Part shown: positions 26,250 to 34,570 of the stretch, piece by piece
Numbering within the stretch: position 1 is the first letter of the stretch
Layout of the letters: every line of letters starts with the position of its first letter
From: Lutimonas vermicola
GTDB taxonomy: Bacteria > Bacteroidota > Bacteroidia > Flavobacteriales > Flavobacteriaceae
Assembly: GCF_038433205.1 (NCBI RefSeq)
Contig: NZ_JBCDNA010000003.1
Location: 434,001-498,000, forward strand
Direction of reading: 5' to 3'
DNA: 64,000 nt
Notes under the pieces: generated by a model
Told to the model about the DNA's origin: nothing
What the model saw: only the letters and a program-made list of their open reading frames with translations
Database searches by the model: none
Made by a program: the position numbers and the translations under genes

Positions 26250-27633
26250 AAGATTGTTGCCTGTTCTTGTGGAGAATGGGCATCAAGTGATATGTGGGGT
26301 AAGGGATTTGAAAAGATTTAATCCTCCGCAATCTTTGAAACCAAGGATTCAAATAATTGAACTTGATCTTCTAGACCAGACAACCCTGGCCAACATTCCA
26401 AATGATATTGACGGGGCCTATTATTTGGTGCATTCCATGTCTTCTTCTAAAGATTATGAACAGCTCGAATTTCAATCTGCTCATAATTTTAAAGAAGCAA
26501 TGAACCGGACCCAGGTAAAGCATGTCGTTTACCTAAGCGGGATCATTAACAGTGAAGTTTTGTCAGAACACCTCAAGTCACGGAAAAATGTCGAGGAAGA
26601 ATTGTCGTTGGGGAATTATAAATTGACCACCCTTAGAGCAGGTATTATTATTGGTTCGGGCAGTGCCTCTTTTGAAATTATAAGGGACCTGGTGGAAAAA
26701 TTACCCATTATGATTACTCCAAAATGGCTTCTAACCAAATGTCAGCCCATTGGAGTAAAAGATGTAATTAGATTTCTTGTAAAAACTTTGTTTAATGAAA
26801 AGGGCTATGACAAAGATTTCGATATTGGCGGGCCTGATATTTTGACTTACAAGCAAATGCTGGAAGAATTTGCAAGTGTAAGAAATTTAAAAAGGCGTAT
26901 TTATATTGTTCCGGTCATGACTCCCAGGTTGTCTTCTTACTGGCTGTATTTTGTTACATCAACATCTTATAACCTAGCGATAGCCTTGGTGAACAGCATG
27001 AAGGTCGAAGTGATTTGCCGAAATAATGATTGGGCAAAAACGCTTGGGATAGAACCCATTAGTTACAGGGAATCTTTGATCAGGGCCTTCAGCAGAATAG
27101 AAAGCAATGAGATTATCTCAAGCTGGAAAGACGCGATGAGCAGCGGGACCCTGGATATGGAAATCTCAGATTTTATCAATGTGCCTTCCTTTGGCTGTTT
27201 TAAGGATCAGAGGGAAATGAAATATGGTGATTTACAAACCACAATCGATAAGATTTGGAGAATTGGCGGGGAAACCGGATGGTATTATGGTACCTGGTTA
27301 TGGAAAATTCGCGGTTATATTGACAAATTAGTCGGAGGCGTAGGGCTTAGGAGAGGCAGAACTAATGGAACAGAGTTGAATTCAGGTGATGCCGTTGACT
27401 TTTGGAGGGTTTTGTATGCCAATAAAAAAGAAGGAAGGTTATTATTATTTGCCGAAATGAAGCTTCCGGGAGAGGCATGGCTCGAATTTAGGATAAAAAA
27501 TGAATACCTTGTTCAAACGGCTACTTTCAGACCCGTTGGATTGATGGGTCGTATGTACTGGTATGCGATATACCCTTTTCATGGTTTTATTTTCAATGGA
27601 ATGTTGAACAGGATAGCCACTTCAGGTAAATAA
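26209..27633 (+). CDS. NAD(P)-binding SDR-type oxidoreductase with DUF2867 domain
   Basis: 474 residues. The N-terminus is an atypical SDR Rossmann fold: LLTGATGYIGKRLLPVL (glycine-rich loop), GAYYLVHSMSSSKDYEQ, HVVYLSGII. From ~330 onward a DUF2867 domain continues (YGTWLWKIRGYIDKLVGGVGLRRGR; DAVDFWRVLYANKKEGRLLLFAEMKLPGEAWLEF; FRPVGLMGRMYWYAIYPFHGFIF). I recall this fusion near photolyase genes in Bacteroidota, as here. The start overlaps the PH-domain gene by 41 bp and the photolyase follows 24 bp later, which suggests one operon. Confidence 0.88.
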   Translation: MKILLTGATGYIGKRLLPVLVENGHQVICGVRDLKRFNPPQSLKPRIQIIELDLLDQTTLANIPNDIDGAYYLVHSMSSSKDYEQLEFQSAHNFKEAMNRTQVKHVVYLSGIINSEVLSEHLKSRKNVEEELSLGNYKLTTLRAGIIIGSGSASFEIIRDLVEKLPIMITPKWLLTKCQPIGVKDVIRFLVKTLFNEKGYDKDFDIGGPDILTYKQMLEEFASVRNLKRRIYIVPVMTPRLSSYWLYFVTSTSYNLAIALVNSMKVEVICRNNDWAKTLGIEPISYRESLIRAFSRIESNEIISSWKDAMSSGTLDMEISDFINVPSFGCFKDQREMKYGDLQTTIDKIWRIGGETGWYYGTWLWKIRGYIDKLVGGVGLRRGRTNGTELNSGDAVDFWRVLYANKKEGRLLLFAEMKLPGEAWLEFRIKNEYLVQTATFRPVGLMGRMYWYAIYPFHGFIFNGMLNRIATSGK

Positions 27634-27657
27634 AGGAATCGATAAAAATAGTTGGAT

Positions 27658-28932
27658 ATGCGAAAAGTGGTTTTTTGGTTTCGTCGTGACCTGAGATTTA
27701 ATGACAATACGGGCTTGTTAGCTGCATTGGCAGAAGAAGAAGCTGTACTGCCTGTCTTTATATTTGATGAACGAATTATCAATGAACTGGACGCGGATGA
27801 CCCCCGGATTAGTTTTATTTATAAAACGCTAAAGGGCTTAAACATTGAGCTTAAAAAACACGGTAGTGGTTTACTGGTTTTAAAGGGCGATCCTCTTGAG
27901 GTATGGAAACAGCTCCTGGAAAAGCACAAGATTTCGAAAGTGTTTAGCAATAAGGATTATGAGCCTTATGCTCGTGAAAGAGATCGTAAAGTGGAGCAAT
28001 TGCTACAGAAGTCATCGATCGGGTTTTATCAGTTTAAAGATCAGGTGATTTTTGAAGAAGGAGAAGTCGTAAAGGATAACAAAGAACCCTATCATGTTTT
28101 TACTCCTTATAAAAATAAATGGCTCAGGCAATTTATACCGAAATTTGAAAGAAGAACAATAAACTTTAAGAGGTTTTTAAAGCAGCAGCAGTCTTTCCCA
28201 TCACTTGAATCACTTGGATTTAGTTTTTCTGAGAAAGAAGTAAAAGATTTTAATCTGTCCGTGGCGGTTGATTATGGCCGTGATCGTGATTTTCCGGCCA
28301 AAAACGGAGGGACTTTTTTGGGCCCTCACCTGCGGTTTGGAACGATCAGTATACGAGAAACGGTAGCAAGTCTTTGGTCAATAAGTGAGGTCCTTGTGAG
28401 TGAACTTATTTGGCGGGAATTTTTTATGCAAATTCTTTACCATTATCCAAAAGTGGTGCACCAGAATTTTAAACCGAAATACGACGGAGTCAAATGGATA
28501 AATGACCCGGTTGATTTTGAGAATTGGTGTAAGGGACAAACAGGATTCCCTATGGTTGATGCCGGAATGAGAGAATTGAATACCACAGGCTACATGCATA
28601 ACAGGGTAAGAATGATAACTGCCGGTTTTTTATGCAAGCACCTTCTGATTGACTGGCGTTGGGGAGAGGCATATTTTGCGTCGAAACTCCTTGATTATGA
28701 GCTTTCTTCAAATAATGGAAACTGGCAGTGGGCGGCAGGAACCGGTTGTGACGCAGCACCTTATTTTCGTATTTTTAATCCTTCGGAGCAATTGAAAAAA
28801 TTCGATAAAGACCTGGTGTACGTTCGAAAATGGATTCCTGAGTTTGATAGCCCTGAGTATCCCGAACCCATGATAGATCATAAATATGCACGGGAAAGGG
28901 CATTAAAAACCTATAAGGAAGGCATTAAGTGA
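27658..28932 (+). CDS. cryptochrome/DNA photolyase family protein
   Basis: 424 residues from ATG 27658 (MRKVVFWFRRDLRFNDNTGLL). The antenna-binding alpha/beta domain covers ~1-130. The FAD-binding helical domain shows LIWREFFMQILYHYP, GQTGFPMVDAGMRELNTTGYMHNRVRMITAGFLCKHLLIDWRWGEAYF in outline, and SSNNGNWQWAAGTGCDAAPYFRIFNP, including the tryptophans of the electron-transfer chain and the Asn/Asp near FAD N5. This fits a class I CPD photolyase that repairs UV-induced pyrimidine dimers with blue light. Length is normal. Confidence 0.93.
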   Translation: MRKVVFWFRRDLRFNDNTGLLAALAEEEAVLPVFIFDERIINELDADDPRISFIYKTLKGLNIELKKHGSGLLVLKGDPLEVWKQLLEKHKISKVFSNKDYEPYARERDRKVEQLLQKSSIGFYQFKDQVIFEEGEVVKDNKEPYHVFTPYKNKWLRQFIPKFERRTINFKRFLKQQQSFPSLESLGFSFSEKEVKDFNLSVAVDYGRDRDFPAKNGGTFLGPHLRFGTISIRETVASLWSISEVLVSELIWREFFMQILYHYPKVVHQNFKPKYDGVKWINDPVDFENWCKGQTGFPMVDAGMRELNTTGYMHNRVRMITAGFLCKHLLIDWRWGEAYFASKLLDYELSSNNGNWQWAAGTGCDAAPYFRIFNPSEQLKKFDKDLVYVRKWIPEFDSPEYPEPMIDHKYARERALKTYKEGIK

Positions 28933-28951
28933 AAATACCGTTAAGCGTTGT

Positions 28952-29419
28952 ATGATGATCACACTATTGAGGACCAATTCTTCACATCCCGATTTTATAA
29001 AACTCGTTGAGTTTCTCGATGCTGAATTGGCCGAAAGAGACGGGGATGATCATGCTTTTTATCATCAATTCAATCAAATAGATCATTTAAAGCATGTCGT
29101 TCTTGCCTGTGAGAAGGGGGTTTTTATTGGTTGCGGAGCCATTAAAGAGTTGGATGATAATACTATGGAGGTCAAAAGAATGTTTGTAGTCAAGGATACG
29201 AGAGGCAGAGGTGTTGCAAGGATCATTTTGTCAGGATTGGAAAAATGGGCCATGGAACTGGAATTCTAGACGTGCAGATTGGAAACTGGAAAAAGACAAC
29301 CCGAAGCAATTGCCTTGTACCAAAGTCAGGGATACAAAACAATACCAAACTACGGCCAGTATACAGGCGTAGAAAACAGCATTTGTTTCGAAAAGAAATT
29401 AATGGGACCCCAGACATAA
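28952..29419 (+). pseudogene. GNAT acetyltransferase interrupted by one in-frame TAG
   Basis: From ATG 28952 the product reads normally to ELEF and meets TAG at 29267-29269. The same frame then continues TCRLETGKRQPEAIALYQ, SQGYKTIPNYGQYTGVEN and SICFEKKLMGPQT to TAA at 29417-29419. Both halves match a single GNAT domain: acetyl-CoA loop VKDTRGRGVARIIL (R/Q-x-x-G-x-A type) before the stop, and the LYxxxGY strand after it. Only one base need differ, for example AAG or GAG to TAG. This is a nonsense-mutated pseudogene, a sequencing error, or a truncated 105-residue product. It lies 19 bp after the photolyase. Confidence 0.85.
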
Positions 29420-29484
29420 GGTGTCGTCTGTTTGTTGGCTTATCAGCGATACATTTGATACTACTTATCGTACTATAATGTAAC

Positions 29485-29694
29485 ATGAAAGAGATTTTCA
29501 AAAGTTTAGCGGGCATGACAGTAATCGCGGGCCTGTTCCTTGTTTTTAATACCATCACACAATTCAATGCCCCGGGGTTAGGGTTATTGAAATCTGCCGT
29601 AAAGGGATTTGTTTATGTGACGTTTACGATGGGAGTTCTGATTATAGCCAAATCCGGTATTGAGTTGTTTTATAAATATTCTTTCAAAAGATAA
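29485..29694 (+). CDS. small two-helix membrane protein of unknown function
   Basis: 69 residues with two hydrophobic helices (LAGMTVIAGLFLVFNTI and VKGFVYVTFTMGVLIIAKSGI), a Pro/Gly-rich connecting loop (FNAPGLGLLK), and basic residues at the C-terminus (YKYSFKR). I recognise no named family. ATG start, no overlap with other genes, 65 bp after the GNAT frame. Confidence 0.65.
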   Translation: MKEIFKSLAGMTVIAGLFLVFNTITQFNAPGLGLLKSAVKGFVYVTFTMGVLIIAKSGIELFYKYSFKR

Positions 29695-29864
29695 AACAGG
29701 TATTTGACAGATGGCTGTTTATTTTTCTTGACTATAATTAAAAGAAATAAGCTCATTTTCAGTTAGTTTTGTTTAAAATAATTAATAATCCAAAAGTTAA
29801 ATTATTTCTTCTTTCAGGATAAATTTCTATTTTTGAGCGGTTTGGTGAAATTAATCTTGATGCA

Positions 29865-30728
29865 ATGAAAGAAAAAACAATGATACTTTTTCTTGTGATC
29901 TTATGTGTTAGCACATTAAAAGCCCAGAAAAAGGTCCACGTTTCGGAAATAGAAGAAAGGAATGTTGATGGTAAAAGTATACTTTATGCCAATGAGGTTC
30001 AATACAATGGGGTTGTATATGAAAATTATATTCGGCCAAAATTAAAATATTCTGTAGAGAATGGTATTAAAAACGGGCCGTATGAACTTTACCATGAAAA
30101 TGGACAACTAAAGCGAAAGACTTCTTTTAAAGATGATAAATACCACGGCCACTATGAAGAATACTATGAAAATGGCCAGATAAAGATAAAAACCGGCTTT
30201 AAACTTGGTAAATACCATGGCCCTCTTGTTATGTATTACAAAAATGGTCAAGTAGAGGCGGAAGGAAACCACATAGAAGGAAGTTATGATGGAATTCAAA
30301 AAAAGTATTACGAAAACGGGAACCTGAAGTCGAGTGTTAGTTATCAAAATGGTAAAAGAGAAGGGCTATCTCTCAAATACTATGAAAACGGAGATCTAAA
30401 AGAAACGTCATTTTACTCCAATGATCTTCTCAACGGACCCTATGAGAATTATTATGAAAATAAGATGCTCTATGTTAAAACGGAATATGTGGATGGTGAA
30501 AAGGAAGGAGATTTTTATATGTATCATGAAAATGGATATTTAAAACGAAAAGGTTATTACACCAGAGGATCAGAAAATGGACCCTTTGAAATTTACCATG
30601 AAAATGGAAAATTAAAAAGGAAGGGTTATTTTAAAGAAGGAAGGTTGACGGGAGAGTTTGAGACCTATGATGAAAAAGGGCGCTTAGTGAATAAAACAAC
30701 GTATAAAAATGGACAGGTCATCGGTTAA
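29865..30728 (+). CDS. secreted MORN-repeat (YwqK-like) protein
   Basis: 287 residues with a signal peptide (TMILFLVILCVSTLKAQ). From ~residue 75 the protein is about nine repeats of ~23 residues with core Y-[YHD]-E-N-G-x-L-K, for example YHENGQLKRK, YYENGQIKIK, YYKNGQVEAE, YHENGKLKRK, each followed by a G-[PEH]-[YFL] turn (PF07661, MORN_2). Databases often label this repeat a YwqK-type antitoxin, but no toxin gene is next to it and the signal peptide argues against a cytoplasmic antitoxin. The role is unknown, probably a surface or periplasmic binding protein. Confidence 0.85.
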   Translation: MKEKTMILFLVILCVSTLKAQKKVHVSEIEERNVDGKSILYANEVQYNGVVYENYIRPKLKYSVENGIKNGPYELYHENGQLKRKTSFKDDKYHGHYEEYYENGQIKIKTGFKLGKYHGPLVMYYKNGQVEAEGNHIEGSYDGIQKKYYENGNLKSSVSYQNGKREGLSLKYYENGDLKETSFYSNDLLNGPYENYYENKMLYVKTEYVDGEKEGDFYMYHENGYLKRKGYYTRGSENGPFEIYHENGKLKRKGYFKEGRLTGEFETYDEKGRLVNKTTYKNGQVIG

Positions 30729-30836
30729 TACACTGAGGGTATATTTATTTAGAATGATTATTTTATAAAGAGAAATTACATTAAAATCCTAGATTTTCCT
30801 TAACTTCATGCATTGAATTTTTGAAAAACGAAACAC

Positions 30837-32093
30837 ATGTTTAAAAGTGATGATGTTTTTTACAAAATTTGTTTTGATTCTATTTTAGAAGGAATATGCA
30901 TAGCAAATGAGGAGGGAAGAATTGTAATGATAAATTCTGCCCTGGGGGAAATTTTTGGATATAAGAAATCTGAAATACTCGGTAGAAAAATAGATTTCCT
31001 CATTCCCAAATCTCACCACCACATCCACCACGAACAGTTTAATTCTTTTGTAAAATCCCCAAAAAAATATAAGAAGGGGAAAGGCCGGGAATTCTTAGGA
31101 TTACACAAAAATGGAAGTACCCTGGACCTGGAGATTGGTTTAAATTATATTGAACATGAGGGGTCATTTTACGCTAAGGCCCTGATTTCTGAGATAGGCA
31201 CCAGAAAAAAGCATGAACTCCTTATTAAAGAAAGGAACCGAAACCTGGAATTTGAGGTTGAACAACAAACAGCTCAATTGACTCATGTTGTTTCAGAACT
31301 TGAGAGATCTAATTTGAAACTAAAGGAAGAGATCAAAGAAAGAATCATAGCCGAGAACAAGGCAAAAATAGCATTGGAAAAGGAGAAGGAACTCAATATC
31401 ATGCAAACAAAATTTATCTCTTTGGCATCACATGAATTTAAAACGCCTTTAAGTGGAATTTTGACGTCGGCAGGTTTGATAGAAAAATATAATGATAAGG
31501 AACCTAATGGGAATATTAACAGCCATGTTACTAAGATCAAAAACCTGGTCATACAGTTGAATAATATCCTTGATGATTTTCTGTTTCTTGAAAATACAGA
31601 AAGTGAAAACTACGCTATGCGTTTATCAAGGTTTAAATTTTGTGATTTGATAAACAAACTCGTTAAAGACGCCAAGGCCATCCTTAAAGAGGGTCAAAAA
31701 ATAGAAATTACACCCTGTAAGTTCTCTGTTGAATTATTGCAGGATAGAAAAGTAATCGATATTATTATCAAAAATGTATTGTACAATGCTATAAAATATT
31801 CACCTGAATATTCTGTAATCAGGATGAAGATTCATAATAATGATGTATTAAAAATATCCATTGAAGATGAGGGGATAGGAATCCCTAAAGAAGAGCAAGA
31901 ACATGTTTTTGAAAGATTTTACAGGGCAAAGAATGCACTTCCCATTCAAGGTACAGGAATCGGACTTAACATAGCAAAACGATATTTGGTTAAGCTTAAT
32001 GGCAGTATTGATATTCAAAGCAGAGAACATAAAGGTACCAAAGTGGTCTTGCAGTTGCCTGTCACATATAAAAATTTGAAAGCACAGGATTAA
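30837..32093 (+). CDS. soluble PAS-domain sensor histidine kinase with FixL-like PAS pattern
   Basis: 418 residues with no membrane segment. The PAS domain spans ~5-125 (GICIANEEGRIVMINSALGEIFGY). A coiled-coil linker follows at ~130-190, then HisKA with FISLASHEFKTPLSGIL (phospho-His 199), and HATPase_c with NVLYNAIKYSP (N box), DEGIGIPKEEQEHVFERFYR (G1/F) and GTGIGLNIAKRY (G2). The PAS shows HHEQF then GKGREFLGLHKNGS, which aligns by eye with the H-D-x-Y ... G-x-G-R ... G-R-R-D-G pattern around the heme His and distal Arg of FixL. Many non-heme PAS domains share parts of this, so heme binding is an inference. Its partner response regulator follows 34 bp later. Confidence 0.93.
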   Translation: MFKSDDVFYKICFDSILEGICIANEEGRIVMINSALGEIFGYKKSEILGRKIDFLIPKSHHHIHHEQFNSFVKSPKKYKKGKGREFLGLHKNGSTLDLEIGLNYIEHEGSFYAKALISEIGTRKKHELLIKERNRNLEFEVEQQTAQLTHVVSELERSNLKLKEEIKERIIAENKAKIALEKEKELNIMQTKFISLASHEFKTPLSGILTSAGLIEKYNDKEPNGNINSHVTKIKNLVIQLNNILDDFLFLENTESENYAMRLSRFKFCDLINKLVKDAKAILKEGQKIEITPCKFSVELLQDRKVIDIIIKNVLYNAIKYSPEYSVIRMKIHNNDVLKISIEDEGIGIPKEEQEHVFERFYRAKNALPIQGTGIGLNIAKRYLVKLNGSIDIQSREHKGTKVVLQLPVTYKNLKAQD

Positions 32094-32127
32094 AAAAATG
32101 TCTTGACAGAATTGTTAATATGGGTTT

Positions 32128-33159
32128 ATGAAAAAAAAGATTCTAATCATTGAAGACGACAAAATTGTAAGAGAAAATACTGCTGAAATTTTACAGCTGG
32201 CAAATTATGAAGTGATCGTCGCGGAAAACGGAAAATTCGGCTTGGAAAAAGCTACATTTTTTAAGCCGGATCTTATTATTTGCGATATACTTATGCCAGA
32301 GCTTGACGGCTATGGCGTTTTACAAATCATGATGAGGAATAAGTCACTTCAAAGGATCCCGGTAATTTTTATGTCGGCCAAAACCAAACACGAAGACGTC
32401 AGAAGGGGAATGGATCTTGGTGCAAGCGATTATATTACCAAACCCTTTGAAGAATCAGAATTGCTCAGCGCAGTAGCATCCAGGTTAAAAAGAAAGGAAA
32501 TCATGGAAAGTGAGGGGGTCAAGAGCTCTAAAATATTTAAAAAATGGCGTATTGATCAGATAGAAAAGGCCTTTGAGCATAAAGATATAATGGATTATAA
32601 GTCAGGAGCTACCATCTATTGTGAAGGAAATATAAGCAATCATATTTTTTACATACTTCAAGGAGAAGTAAAAACATATAAAATTAACCAGGAAGGAAAA
32701 GAATTGATCACAGAGATTTTTTCAAATAAGAGTTTCTTTGGCTTTACTTCTTTTCTTTCGAACAAACCATATATTGAAAATGCAGAGGCCATTAAGAACA
32801 CTTCAATCATTAGAATTCAGAAGCATGAATTATTGGAGCTGATCAAAACAAATCCTCAGCTTGGGTTGAATTTTATGGATTTGCTATCTGATGACCTGGC
32901 ACATATAAAGGACCATTTAATGCACCTGGCATACGATTCAGTAAGGAGGAAAACAGCAGATGCCATTCTGCAGCTTCATGAAAAAGGCGGAGGACAGCAT
33001 TCGATAGAGATCAGCCGTTCGGATCTTGCCAGTTTTTTAGGAATTGCAAAGGAAACACTAACAAGAACTTTGACCGATTTGAAGGATGAGGGTTTGATCA
33101 GTACATTTAAAAATGAAATTCAGGTCATAAATCGCAGAAAACTGGAAAGAATACAGTAA
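32128..33159 (+). CDS. response regulator with CRP/FNR-type output (REC + cNMP-binding fold + HTH_Crp)
   Basis: 343 residues. REC domain at 1-120 with acidic pair EDD, phospho-acceptor Asp 53 (IICDILMPELDG), Ser 83 and Lys 105 (ITKPF). A cyclic-nucleotide-binding-like beta roll covers ~150-265 (IYCEGNISNHIFYILQGEVKTY). The winged helix HTH_Crp covers ~270-343 (DLASFLGIAKETLTRTLTDLKDEGLI). The recognition helix has E-x-x-T-R, close to the E-x-x-S-R of FNR that reads TTGAT half-sites. No Fe-S cysteines are present, so sensing should come from the kinase. FNR-like boxes precede the next four transcription units; the first begins 2 bp after this stop. Confidence 0.94.
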   Translation: MKKKILIIEDDKIVRENTAEILQLANYEVIVAENGKFGLEKATFFKPDLIICDILMPELDGYGVLQIMMRNKSLQRIPVIFMSAKTKHEDVRRGMDLGASDYITKPFEESELLSAVASRLKRKEIMESEGVKSSKIFKKWRIDQIEKAFEHKDIMDYKSGATIYCEGNISNHIFYILQGEVKTYKINQEGKELITEIFSNKSFFGFTSFLSNKPYIENAEAIKNTSIIRIQKHELLELIKTNPQLGLNFMDLLSDDLAHIKDHLMHLAYDSVRRKTADAILQLHEKGGGQHSIEISRSDLASFLGIAKETLTRTLTDLKDEGLISTFKNEIQVINRRKLERIQ

Positions 33160-33161
33160 TT

Positions 33162-33227
33162 CTGATCAGAATCAATACTTACGATGATCAAGGTCATAGC
33201 TAAATTTTTCAGATTGTTTTAGTTTTA
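33162..33227 (+). promoter_or_regulatory. tandem FNR-like promoter P1 (uspA operon)
   Basis: Distal box CTGATCAGAATCAA (33162-33175), 8-bp gap, proximal box ATGATCAAGGTCAT (33184-33197), exactly 22 nt, then -7 element TAGTTTTA (33220-33227). The uspA ATG is 22 nt further on. Spacing is identical to three other promoters in the next 2.4 kb. Confidence 0.8.
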
Positions 33228-33249
33228 TTTAACTTTTAAATGATCTGTC

Positions 33250-34095
33250 ATGAAAAAGATTCTTTTACCCACTGACTTTTCAGAAATCTCCATAAACGCC
33301 ATTCAATATGCCACACAGCTTTTTGCTGATATTCCCTGCATGTTTTTTGTTTTGAATGTATATAGAATTCCCTATTTGGCCAATGAAGAACTTATGGACC
33401 AAAATATTTCACAATTGTCAGCCATGGAAGAAGAAATGCATGAGGCCTCCAAGGAAGGAATGGAGAAAATCCTTGCGCATCTCCCTGAAAACAAGAATCA
33501 TATTTTTGAAACCATAAGTGACTATAATCTTTTTAGCCTGGCTGTGCATCAGGCAGTGGAAGAAAAGGAGATAGACCTTATTATTATGGGAACCAAAGGA
33601 GCAACTGGAGCCAGGGAGATTTTTATGGGCAGTAACACAGCTGATGTAATCATGAGAAATGCCTGCCATGTTATAGCGGTGCCCGAAAATAACAGTTTTA
33701 AGCCTCCTAAGGAACTTCTTTTCCCGACAGACTTTCGTATCAACCACGATCTTAAAGATTTGTCTCCATTAATCAATTTAGCTGAGATGAATGATTCTGT
33801 TATAAGAATCGTTCATTTTAGTGATTCAAATGACCTGGATGAGATACAAGAGCAAAACAAAAGAAATTTAGATGCTTATTTGGATAAAATCCCCCATGAA
33901 TATTATACACTTTCGGTTTCTGATTTTGAAGAGGGCCTTAATTGTTTTACTCAGAGCAGGGGAAACATAGATATGATCGTCATTATAGGAAGGCATTATG
34001 GTTTTTTTGAAAGATTGTTTTTTAAACCTAAAATCAAAGCATTGAGCTTTCATTCGAGAATACCTCTATTTGTTATCCATCACTTAAATGAATAG
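33250..34095 (+). CDS. tandem-domain universal stress protein
   Basis: 281 residues with two Usp domains. Domain 1 (MKKILLPTDFSEISINAI) keeps the ATP-binding motif G-2x-G-9x-G-S as GTKGATGAREIFMGS, then VIMRNACHVIAVPEN. Domain 2 (~155-281, PKELLFPTDFRINHDL) has lost that motif (IIGRHYGFFERLFFKP). This fits the common arrangement of one nucleotide-binding and one degenerate half. It is preceded by tandem FNR-like boxes and followed 3 bp later by a membrane-protein gene. It is a predicted target of the response regulator just upstream. Confidence 0.93.
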   Translation: MKKILLPTDFSEISINAIQYATQLFADIPCMFFVLNVYRIPYLANEELMDQNISQLSAMEEEMHEASKEGMEKILAHLPENKNHIFETISDYNLFSLAVHQAVEEKEIDLIIMGTKGATGAREIFMGSNTADVIMRNACHVIAVPENNSFKPPKELLFPTDFRINHDLKDLSPLINLAEMNDSVIRIVHFSDSNDLDEIQEQNKRNLDAYLDKIPHEYYTLSVSDFEEGLNCFTQSRGNIDMIVIIGRHYGFFERLFFKPKIKALSFHSRIPLFVIHHLNE

Positions 34096-34098
34096 ACT

Positions 34099-34485
34099 AT
34101 GGATATTTCGCTATTTCTGGCCAAATTTTGGGGTTGGTTCTTTATCTTGTTTTTTTCTCTCTTCCTGCTTTATCCGAAAAGGATTAAGCAAATGTTTGCT
34201 TTCGCGGAGGATGACAAATTTATGATCATTTTATCGATTTTTGGAATACTTATTGGATTGTTAAATATATTGGCTCATAATATTTGGGCTAAAGATTGGC
34301 GAATCATCATTACATTGTTTGGATGGTTTAGCCTGTTAAAAGGGATTAGTCAATTTGCTTTTCCTGGTTTTGCGACCAAATGGATTTGGAACATCGATTT
34401 CAAATGGTTTCAATTTCTACTGTTCTTGTTGTTTATTGTGGGCTTGATTTTGTTAAATCAAGCGTACCAGTTGGTCCAATATTAA
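34099..34485 (+). CDS. four-helix membrane protein, UspA partner
   Basis: 128 residues with four predicted helices (FWGWFFILFFSLFLLYP; FMIILSIFGILIGLLNILA; WRIIITLFGWFSLLKGI; FQFLLFLLFIVGLILLN) and many Trp and Phe. I recognise no named family. A 3-bp gap after uspA indicates co-transcription from promoter P1. Its stop lies 16 bp before the next tandem FNR-like promoter. Confidence 0.8.
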   Translation: MDISLFLAKFWGWFFILFFSLFLLYPKRIKQMFAFAEDDKFMIILSIFGILIGLLNILAHNIWAKDWRIIITLFGWFSLLKGISQFAFPGFATKWIWNIDFKWFQFLLFLLFIVGLILLNQAYQLVQY

Positions 34486-34500
34486 GAATGGACCTTGTTA

Positions 34501-34566
34501 TTGATTAGAATCAACACATTCATTGATGCTAATCATTGTTTTGTTACTTTTAGTCATATAGCTTTG
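34501..34566 (+). promoter_or_regulatory. tandem FNR-like promoter P2 (candidate small RNA)
   Basis: Distal box TTGATTAGAATCAA (34501-34514) is a perfect FNR-type palindrome. After an 8-bp gap comes the proximal box TTGATGCTAATCAT (34523-34536), 22 nt, and -7 element TAGCTTTG (34559-34566), an exact TAnnTTTG. No protein-coding gene follows within 400 bp. If transcription starts about 5 nt after the -7, the proximal box is centred near -41.5, a class II activator position. Confidence 0.85.
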
Positions 34567-34570
34567 GTCT

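Noticed and set aside
29267..29269. TAG in the GNAT gene as a recoded (pyrrolysine-type) codon
   Set aside because: No recoding machinery or structure is seen, and TAG ends other genes here (for example 23010-23012). A point mutation or error is simpler.
29865..30728. MORN-repeat protein as the antitoxin of a toxin-antitoxin pair
   Set aside because: It has a signal peptide and no neighbouring toxin gene; the YwqK antitoxin label is a database naming habit.
30108..30728. Direct DNA repeats as a CRISPR or other array
   Set aside because: They are the coding copies of the ~23-residue MORN repeats, in frame and diverged, with no unique spacers.
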